NCBI GenBank assembly: GCA_020631075.1
Contig: JAHDHX010000003.1
Location: forward strand, 62,001 to 126,000
DNA length: 64,000 nucleotides
Source: Candidatus Altimarinota bacterium
Lineage (GTDB): Bacteria > Patescibacteriota > Gracilibacteria > UBA4473
Direction of reading: 5' to 3'
Shown in pieces: positions 35,101-40,408 of this stretch; within the stretch, counting starts at the first letter, position 1, and every line of letters starts with the position of its first letter. The position numbers and the translations under genes are program-made. The notes under the pieces are model-generated. The model was not told the DNA's origin, searched no databases, and saw only the letters and a list, made by a program, of their open reading frames with translations.

Positions 35101-35802
35101 TTGCCCCAAGGTGGTGTCGGCCTGACCGCGCCCAAACGCAGCGGGGTCGCGGGCGTCGGCGAAGAAAAAGAGCTCTGGTTGCTGGGTGATGACGGTGCCG
35201 TCGACTATGGCGGTGAGGATGCTGAGGCCCGGGGAGCTGGACCGCACGGTGCCACGGACGACGCCGTGGGTGTCGGTATAAGTGTCAACGGCGACGGTGT
35301 CGGTGTCTTGGCGGGAGCTGAAAACGCGGACGTCGCGACTGGCGCTGGGCTGGCCGTAGCGGTCACGCAGCTGCAGGGTGAACGGGATGACGGTGCGGTT
35401 GTCGGCGGGGGCGCTGGAGTCCAGCGTGATGAGCGTGGACTGGTGGGCGGAGGGGCCGTCTGAGGTGACTTGGAAAGAGGCGAACTCGGTGTCGCCTGCG
35501 ACGCGGTCACGCCCTGCGGTGAGGGTGTAGGTGCCTGGCTGGGTGGTGTGCAGGCCGTAGACTTCTGTCTGGGCTGTGCCGAAGTCGTCCGCTGTGACGG
35601 TGAAGTCAACCGTCAGCCCCGTGGGGGTGAGGAGTTGCAGCTGGGCGACTTCGCCCGCTTGCAGCCCCGCCAGCCGCACCTGAGTGGGGGCACCACTGGT
35701 GGTGTCGTCGGCGCTGAGCCAGAAATCTGCCCATGCCAAGGAAGGCGCCGCGCAGAGCGCGACGAGTCCTAAACTGGTAAGGCGGATAAGGCGGCGAAAC
35801 AT
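32197..35802 (-). CDS. large surface protein with DUF11/CARDB-like, thrombospondin-3-like and FN3 modules
   Basis: A 1201-aa protein. Signal peptide 1-27 (LIRLTSLGLVALCAAPSLAWA). N-terminal immunoglobulin-like modules follow to about residue 540. Asp-rich calcium-binding repeats of thrombospondin type 3 style (DTDGDGAPD, DDDGDGVPN, DDDGDGTTN) lie at about 545-600. Three CARDB/DUF11-like modules follow, then a second Asp-rich block at about 955-1020, an FN3-like domain at about 1045-1130 and a C-terminal membrane span (SPLWVLLLALGGMAVVTWW) with a short cytoplasmic tail. It is probably a calcium-stiffened stalk or adhesin. The ATG at 35800-35802 is chosen for the signal peptide. Its TAG is formed by the MITE end. 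Confidence 0.85.
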   Translation of the reverse strand: MFRRLIRLTSLGLVALCAAPSLAWADFWLSADDTTSGAPTQVRLAGLQAGEVAQLQLLTPTGLTVDFTVTADDFGTAQTEVYGLHTTQPGTYTLTAGRDRVAGDTEFASFQVTSDGPSAHQSTLITLDSSAPADNRTVIPFTLQLRDRYGQPSASRDVRVFSSRQDTDTVAVDTYTDTHGVVRGTVRSSSPGLSILTAIVDGTVITQQPELFFFADARDPAAFGRGQADTTLGQFLTAQLFEEDSLAYPEVSFLKFDALPTSVKAGEPVTFRLTSVDSSFTPVPTYTGTVRFSSTDNEAKLPTDYTFTLDDQGVHEFGLAVTFYTAGTQTLRVDGLDDLRIFGEVNVEVEPSNGSTGPTAPPDDPTQCYVTINSPRSGTYKSNRLTVAGSSSCCDSLKLIDGDRTLVPQITPTSDGSFIVQTPTLEDGPHDLQAICNTDATLKSDGVDILIDRTPPAALAVEVQPTGCLEPGQAFTTYVSSSEQLSAARCTFQDIVTNFQSDGQRFYGTFAAPLQPGTYPLDCTVADNLGNELSQPNAELVRVCSPGTELPDTDGDGAPDITEMLDDDGDGVPNYLESNTADDDGDGTTNEQDPDTPGTPDNTTPGVDIATVVALSDTTLTVTISNESTTQATEVTGTILLPQGLTANPTDLTLNLSQLSPGESTDVTIPVSATPDTCVSGAIMAQAFASQADYDLENNADTTSVTLGCADTPTEFDPLPEGSTPPPSQQGVDVATTITPTPTGVTVTLTNLGTQPATGVSSTVELPLGLTAVDPLDLVLALGTLAPGAEQTIQIPTIETGCVEGTVTATAQAQELETTLENNTSQAEGKWGCGQAVDLQATVTQSAPDTLTLTITNLSDTDATGVTVQCHLAGATYTAGDCQWAVGLLPAGQNVTRTVPFTLAPADCQQLHASVTASATQSDRDPSNNANTTTLSQGTCPVAPVDYSQWPDVPPSLLDSDADGILDLNEINDQDQDGIPDYLESSVTDSTGNGTPDQSDPFNDYDSDTIPNIDELTADTSPFHAAAAGPTGAKEPDDDTSPNPLQGVAPSAVTGLTASCDETDDQKVWLTWLSAQPVTQVSSYRVAFGQSGLSLSGLNVTPDDRTRWYVEGLVPGTPYDFTVTALTADGLAGTPTPVSGTPGCQSVNDIIDTEIPTTPDTGAGGRFSLSPLWVLLLALGGMAVVTWWPRNTEPETLRIKL

Positions 35803-35817
35803 AGGGGTTTTCAGGGG

Positions 35818-35823
35818 ATTATA
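35818..35823 (-). promoter_or_regulatory. -10 box of the 1201-aa surface protein gene
   Basis: A perfect TATAAT on the minus strand, 15 nt before the ATG, leaving a leader of only about 8 nt. No convincing -35 box was seen. Confidence 0.5.
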
Positions 35824-35960
35824 CCACAAGGGGAAGGCTGTGCCCAGCCTCATTGACCTGTCTTGGCCTGCTGCAGAGACGGTGTGTCATTTGCCCTCAT
35901 TTCTGAGGTCGACCCGTGGCAGGCTATTGACCATCTGTAGTATACTCATCATCATGGAGT

Positions 35961-35986
35961 TGTCATTCTGTCATTGATTTGTCATT
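35961..35986 (+). repeat. three TGTCATT heptamers upstream of the aldolase gene
   Basis: TGTCATT occurs at 35961-35967, 35969-35975 and 35980-35986. This may be a regulator-binding cluster about 55-80 bp before the aldolase start. Confidence 0.3.
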
Positions 35987-36041
35987 GTCTGATCGACCTT
36001 TAACAATTGATTTCTTTTCTACTTTTTTCTCATTAAAACCT

Positions 36042-37046
36042 ATGTCAGATCTTGTTCAAACTGCGTACGACCTCGTCGCCCCCGGAAAAGGGGTGCTGGC
36101 GATGGATGAAAGTCACGGCACCTGCACGAAGCGCTTCACGGCGCTGGGGGTGGAGTGCACGGAAGCCACCCGACAGAGCTATCGTCAGATGATCGTCACC
36201 TGCCCTGACCTCGAGCAATATGTCAGTGGGGCGATCCTTTTTGACGAAACACTCCGCCAGTCGACCACTGACGGGGTGCCGTTTGTGAAGATCCTGGAAG
36301 AAAAAGGGATCTTGCCTGGGATTAAAGTGGATATGGGGGCAAAACCCCTGTCGGGGACGCTCGACGAAACCGTTACGGAGGGGCTGGACGGTTTGCGGGA
36401 CCGTTTGGCGGAGTATGCGGAGCTGGGGGCGCGGTTTGCCAAGTGGCGGGCGGTGATCAAAATCGGTGAGGGGAAGCCTTCGCTGGCGGCGCTGGAGGCC
36501 AATGCGCACGCGTTGGCGCGGTATGCGGCACTGTGCCAAGAGGCGGGGATCGTGCCCATTGTGGAGCCTGAGATCTTGATGGAGGGTGACCATGACCTTG
36601 AGGTGGCGTACTCCGTGGCGGAGATGACGCTGCACACGGTCTTTAACAAACTGTTTGACCAAAATGTGCTGCTGGAGGGGATGCTCCTGAAACCGAGCAT
36701 GGTGATCAACGGTGTTGACTGTGGCTCGCCTGCGACGGCGCAGGAAGTCGCGGAGGCGACCATGAACTGTTTCTATAACACTGTGCCAGCGGCTGTGCCA
36801 GGGATTATATTCTTGTCGGGGGGGCAGACCGGGCCCCAAGCGGCGGAGCACTTGAGCCTTATGAACCAGCTGGGCGAGCACCCGTGGGCGGTGTCATTTT
36901 CGTATGGGCGGGCGATCCAGCAGCCTGCGCTGGAGGCGTGGGCCAAAGACCAGGATGACCATGCGGCTGCGCAGAAGCTCCTGCTGCACCGTGCCCAGTG
37001 CTGCGGTGCGGCCAGCCTGGGGGACTACACGGCGGAGATGGAATAG
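36042..37046 (+). CDS. class I fructose-bisphosphate aldolase
   Basis: A 334-aa glycolytic enzyme cleaving fructose-1,6-bisphosphate through a lysine Schiff base. The family motifs GKGVLAMDESHGTCTKRF, FDETLRQ, FAKWRAVIKIG, VEPEILMEGDHD and LLKPSMVINGVD (Schiff-base Lys) are present, as is FLSGGQTGPQAAEHL. It is the metazoan-type class I family rather than the DhnA type. The ATG at 36042 is chosen because the 21 upstream residues are hydrophobic and unrelated. No neighbouring glycolytic gene is seen. Confidence 0.95.
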   Translation: MSDLVQTAYDLVAPGKGVLAMDESHGTCTKRFTALGVECTEATRQSYRQMIVTCPDLEQYVSGAILFDETLRQSTTDGVPFVKILEEKGILPGIKVDMGAKPLSGTLDETVTEGLDGLRDRLAEYAELGARFAKWRAVIKIGEGKPSLAALEANAHALARYAALCQEAGIVPIVEPEILMEGDHDLEVAYSVAEMTLHTVFNKLFDQNVLLEGMLLKPSMVINGVDCGSPATAQEVAEATMNCFYNTVPAAVPGIIFLSGGQTGPQAAEHLSLMNQLGEHPWAVSFSYGRAIQQPALEAWAKDQDDHAAAQKLLLHRAQCCGAASLGDYTAEME

Positions 37047-37107
37047 GGTTCCTCTTTGGGAATCATCACTGTGGAAAACTGAAAGTCGGCCTAACGGCTG
37101 ACTTTTA

Positions 37108-37297
37108 GGTTGTGTTAACATAAACGGTCTCGCAACAAAAATAGGAGATTTTTTGTGAGGGTAGTGCTAGGTTTGCAAAAGGTACCTTCGTACCTTTTGC
37201 AGTTCTCAAGCGCCCCCTCGCGAAAAAGATTCATTTTTGTTCGAGACTTCTTTGTTCAATATATTACTTCACTTACACCGTTTCTGTTAACACTACC
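37108..37297 (-). mobile_element. MITE-like element, family B copy 2
   Basis: A 190-bp element with ends GGTTGTGTTAACA and (complement) GGTAGTGTTAACA, flanked by TA (37106-37107 and 37298-37299). It carries the same central 12-bp hairpin as copy 1, read on the other strand with a CTTC loop. Its right end completes the TAG stop of the canonical photolyase gene. Confidence 0.9.
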
Positions 37298-38808
37298 TAG
37301 TGTATAAGTCGCAGTTGCTTGTCGGGGGGTGGAGGTTTGCGGGGGCGTTTTTTCTTGCGACTGCCGTGCTTGGCGTAGACTTTTTGACTTAATGCCTTGG
37401 TGCTGCTCTTGCGTCTGATGGCAAACACGGCCTCCTTCATGAGCTTGGTTTGGGCTTTGTGGTCGACGATGGGGCGGGGGTAGGCCCCGAGGGGTACTTT
37501 GTCGGCGTTGGCGATTTCGGCCGTGGTGAAGGGGCGGAGCTCGGGCACCCATGTCTTCACAAATTTACAATGAGGGTCCTGGTCGAGGAGCTGCTTGCTG
37601 GGATTATAGACGCGGATGGTGTTTATGCCGACGACGCCTGCTTGCATCTGCAGTTGGCTGAGGTGGATGCCTGGTTCGTAGTCTTGGAACACGCGGGCCA
37701 AGTGGGGGTGGATGAACCGCCAGTCGAGATGGAGGCTGAAACAAGCGAAGCTGACGACCATGGCTCGCATACGGAAATTAAGCCAACCGCAGCCAGCCAG
37801 GCAGCGCATACACGCGTCGACCAGCGGATAGCCTGTTTGGCCTTCGGCCCAAGCGTGCAGGTGGCTGGGGTGGTCGGTGTAGGGGAGGTGCTGGTAGGCG
37901 GGGTTGAGGGCGGTGAATTCCATGGTGGGGTCGCTCTCGAGCCTTTGGATGAAGTGGTCACGCCAGTGGAGTCGGGCCAGAAAACCACGCAGTGACTGGG
38001 CCCATGGGCCTGACTGTGGGTTTGCCTTGAGGTGCTGGAGGCGGACCAAGGTTGCCTGGTAGGCTTGGCGGAGGCTGAGCGTGCCCCACGCGAGGTGCAC
38101 GCTGAGACGGCTGGCCCGTGTGAAGGCTTTGAGCGGGCTGGAGATGCCGCCGCGGTAGCCCACCCCGCGCCGCTGCAAGAAGTCTTGCAGGGTGTGCTGG
38201 GCGTGGTACTCGGTAACGTCCTGCACGGGGTAAGCCGCCACGGGGGAAACGATCGGTGAGACTTTCGGGGGGCGGGTCTTGGCCATTATGGTTTTGGTTG
38301 CCTTTGCGAGCGGGATGGCTGTCGGTGCGGGGAGGACGGGACTGTGGACGATGCGCTGTTGCCAGATCTGGCTGCGGCCGTCGCGACTCTGCAGTCGTCG
38401 GATAACGCCATTTTGCGGGACTTCGCACCAAGTGATGCCGTGGTCGTGACACCAGCGGGCGACGGCACGGTCGCGGGCGTAGGTGAGGGCGTTGCCTGTT
38501 TCCTGATGGCTGTAGATGTGGGTAAACGGGTAGACGGTGCGGAGGCGGTCGAAAGCGGGAGGGACTTCGTCGGTGATGTGGGCGAGCTCGGCCCCTGTGC
38601 CCTGCACGAGCTGCCGAAGGTAGTGGAGTGCCTGGGCCCAGGAAGCGAGGTGAAAGGCCGAGGTGTCTGGGGCTTGCATGAGGGAGGGCTCCCAGATGAA
38701 GACCGGCAACACTTGGGTGCACTCTTGCAGGGCTTTGGTCAGGGCGGGGTTGTCTGACAGGCGCATATCACGCTTGACCCACCAGAGAGCAAGTTTATTT
38801 GGCGCCAT
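37297..38808 (-). CDS. deoxyribodipyrimidine photolyase/cryptochrome
   Basis: A 503-aa protein with the standard order: alpha/beta antenna domain (residues 1-130, ALWWVKRDMRLSDNPALTKAL) and then the FAD-binding helical domain (about 210-460). Landmarks include FLARLHWRDHFIQRLESDP, TGYPLVDACMRCLAGCGWLNFRMRAMVVSF and LDWRFIHPHLARVFQDYEPGIHLSQLQMQAG. It resembles class I-type photolyases and cryptochromes, using blue light to repair pyrimidine dimers or to signal. The basic tail (HGSRKKKRPRKPPPP) could bind DNA. The start overlaps the DUF2256 gene by 14 bp. The last codon and TAG lie at the MITE boundary, so the original C-terminus may have been a little different. Confidence 0.9.
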   Translation of the reverse strand: MAPNKLALWWVKRDMRLSDNPALTKALQECTQVLPVFIWEPSLMQAPDTSAFHLASWAQALHYLRQLVQGTGAELAHITDEVPPAFDRLRTVYPFTHIYSHQETGNALTYARDRAVARWCHDHGITWCEVPQNGVIRRLQSRDGRSQIWQQRIVHSPVLPAPTAIPLAKATKTIMAKTRPPKVSPIVSPVAAYPVQDVTEYHAQHTLQDFLQRRGVGYRGGISSPLKAFTRASRLSVHLAWGTLSLRQAYQATLVRLQHLKANPQSGPWAQSLRGFLARLHWRDHFIQRLESDPTMEFTALNPAYQHLPYTDHPSHLHAWAEGQTGYPLVDACMRCLAGCGWLNFRMRAMVVSFACFSLHLDWRFIHPHLARVFQDYEPGIHLSQLQMQAGVVGINTIRVYNPSKQLLDQDPHCKFVKTWVPELRPFTTAEIANADKVPLGAYPRPIVDHKAQTKLMKEAVFAIRRKSSTKALSQKVYAKHGSRKKKRPRKPPPPDKQLRLIH

Positions 38809-38926
38809 GGCGGCAACGGTTTGAGCAATATTTCACCTGTGGCCAGATGCCCCGACTGGCCCACTGCTTGCGGTTGGTGAAGGGGCGACCACAACGGGCA
38901 CAGATTTTGGTTTCTTTCGGTTTCAT
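38795..38926 (-). CDS. DUF2256 zinc-ribbon protein
   Basis: A 43-aa protein beginning MKPKETKICARCGRPFTNRK and ending VKYCSNRCRHGAK. The four cysteines (CxxC ... CxxxC) and the surrounding residues match DUF2256. This family is often found beside photolyase or cryptochrome genes. It lies 13 bp after the permuted photolyase gene and overlaps the canonical photolyase start by 14 bp, so the three are one operon. Its role is unknown; a zinc-stabilised helper of photolyase is an inference. Confidence 0.85.
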   Translation of the reverse strand: MKPKETKICARCGRPFTNRKQWASRGIWPQVKYCSNRCRHGAK

Positions 38927-38932
38927 TGGCTC

Positions 38933-38945
38933 GGTAGTGTTAACA
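38933..38945 (+). repeat. solo terminal-repeat sequence of the MITE-like elements
   Basis: GGTAGTGTTAACA is identical to the end of the element at 37297. Nothing beyond these 13 bp matches either family and no TA precedes it. It contains the TAA stop of the permuted photolyase gene (complement of 38940-38942). Confidence 0.4.
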
Positions 38946-40058
38946 CTTGCTCATGTCTGCAAAGCGGTCAGTCTTTTGGCAGGCTTTCCAATAGGCAAAA
39001 AATGATTTGTAGTACTTTACGTTGGGGGCGAACAGAGTGCGGGGGTCTTCGGCGTGAGCTGACCGTAGGAAGTGGTCCCAGTGACTGACGGCTGGGTGTT
39101 TTTGGTAGGTTATGTGCGCGTTGCCGATGCCTGTGAGCTGGCGGAGTTCGCCGACGAACACCTGTAGGCCTGCTATTTCCTGCGCTAAATCGAGTATGAA
39201 TTTCATTCTTTTCCCACTCATGGGCCAGGCGGAAAACCGACTGGGCTCAAGCACGAGCACGCGCTGGGCGGGTGACTGGGCGTGCCAGCGGGGGTCAAGC
39301 CCCCAAGGGTGGTAGAGGAGGACTTCGCCTGTGACGCTTGAAACTTCGCTCTGGGGGAGCGAGGTTTGGAGGTTGACCTCGGTGGTGGGGTGTAGCGCTG
39401 GCGGGATGGGGAGGTCGGGGAGCTGGTCGTAGCTATAATCAATGATCGTGTGCTGTTGCTGCGTTTTGGTGTATCGATTGACGTTTTCTTGGTTGGCCCA
39501 GTACTTCTTGCTGGCGAAGGCCCCTGCGCACCACTGCCAGCTGAGGGTATTACTGGCGAGGTCGCCATCCAGCAGATGATAGTACAGCCATTTGGCGGGG
39601 GTCTGCCAGTGGTATTGCCCACGGTTGCAGACGACGCTGGCTAGCCACATCCGAGCGTGGTTGTGCATGTAGCCTGTTTTGACCAGCTGGGTGAGGGCGG
39701 TGTCGAGGGCGGCCACGCCCGTGGTGGCGTCGGGGATGCACTGCGGGAGGCCGTGGGAAGCGACGGGCGACTGGGGGAAGCGAAGGTCGCTGAAAATAGT
39801 GTCACCCTGCACCCGCCAGACGAGCTGGAAAAATTCTCGCCAGGCGAGTTCTTGGATTAGCTTCTCACACTGGGGGAAGGTGTATTTCTCTAAAACATGG
39901 TGCATCACGTCGTGGGGGGTGATCACCCCGTGGGTGAGATAGGGCGACAGATAAGTGACTGCGCCGTCGGTAAAGTTGCGTGTCTTGGCGTATTTCACAG
40001 GGTTGATCGCCTCGACTCGGTGCCAGATGCTGTCGAAATCAGTGGGAAAGTGCGTCAT
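38940..40058 (-). CDS. photolyase-like protein with apparently permuted domains
   Basis: A 372-aa protein that begins directly with the FAD-binding helical domain of the photolyase family. Landmarks are YLSPYLTHGVITPHDVM, LAWREFFQLVW, VKTGYMHNHARMWLASVV and LASNTLSWQWCAGAFASKKY at about residue 187. The usual N-terminal antenna domain is missing. After about residue 225 comes a segment with GEVLLYHPWGLDPRW, RVLVLEPSRFS and LDLAQEIAGLQVFVGEL that reads like an alpha/beta antenna-type domain placed C-terminally. This order is a circular permutation of the normal one. DNA repair or light sensing is inferred. The start sits 8 nt after TATAGT; the TAA lies in a MITE-end sequence. Confidence 0.75.
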   Translation of the reverse strand: MTHFPTDFDSIWHRVEAINPVKYAKTRNFTDGAVTYLSPYLTHGVITPHDVMHHVLEKYTFPQCEKLIQELAWREFFQLVWRVQGDTIFSDLRFPQSPVASHGLPQCIPDATTGVAALDTALTQLVKTGYMHNHARMWLASVVCNRGQYHWQTPAKWLYYHLLDGDLASNTLSWQWCAGAFASKKYWANQENVNRYTKTQQQHTIIDYSYDQLPDLPIPPALHPTTEVNLQTSLPQSEVSSVTGEVLLYHPWGLDPRWHAQSPAQRVLVLEPSRFSAWPMSGKRMKFILDLAQEIAGLQVFVGELRQLTGIGNAHITYQKHPAVSHWDHFLRSAHAEDPRTLFAPNVKYYKSFFAYWKACQKTDRFADMSKC

Positions 40059-40065
40059 GGGGCAC

Positions 40066-40072
40066 TACTATA
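40066..40072. promoter_or_regulatory. overlapping -10 boxes of divergent photolyase operons
   Basis: On the minus strand TATAGT (complement of 40067-40072) is 8 nt before ATG 40058. On the plus strand TACTAT (40066-40071) is 7 nt before ATG 40079. The two cannot be occupied together. Confidence 0.5.
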
Positions 40073-40078
40073 ACGATG

Positions 40079-40408
40079 ATGAAACTCAATGAAAAGCAGG
40101 TTGAGCGTTTGGCCAAGGGGCAGAAGTCCGGTGGGAGGGTTGGGAGTCGGGGGGTGGGGCACCGCCTGCGTCAGCACGAGCAAAAGCAGTTTCGTGTGGC
40201 TCGTGAGCGGGGGTACTTGCTCTGTCGGCGGGGCCAACGCGCGAACCTGCACAATGTGTGGTATCTGTATTGTCAGCACAAAGGGTGTGATTGCTGGGTG
40301 GTCAAACAAGAGGGCAATGACACCCAGTACACGGTGCTGAAAAACCAAACCCCTGTGCACGCTGGCACGAGGGTGGCGTGTCTTTCTTTCATACAAGATA
40401 ACCGATGA
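40079..40408 (+). CDS. small basic protein with Cys/His cluster, photolyase operon
   Basis: A 109-aa protein, Arg/Lys/Gln-rich in its first half (QVERLAKGQKSGGRVGSRG), with a central cluster LYCQHKGCDCWVV and earlier LLCRRGQR. The Cys and His could form a small zinc site. Family unknown. The start ATG at 40079 is preferred to the adjacent ATG at 40076 because of the 7-nt distance from TACTAT. Its stop overlaps the next ATG (ATGA), so it is translated together with the DPRP-type photolyase and probably assists it. Confidence 0.65.
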   Translation: MKLNEKQVERLAKGQKSGGRVGSRGVGHRLRQHEQKQFRVARERGYLLCRRGQRANLHNVWYLYCQHKGCDCWVVKQEGNDTQYTVLKNQTPVHAGTRVACLSFIQDNR

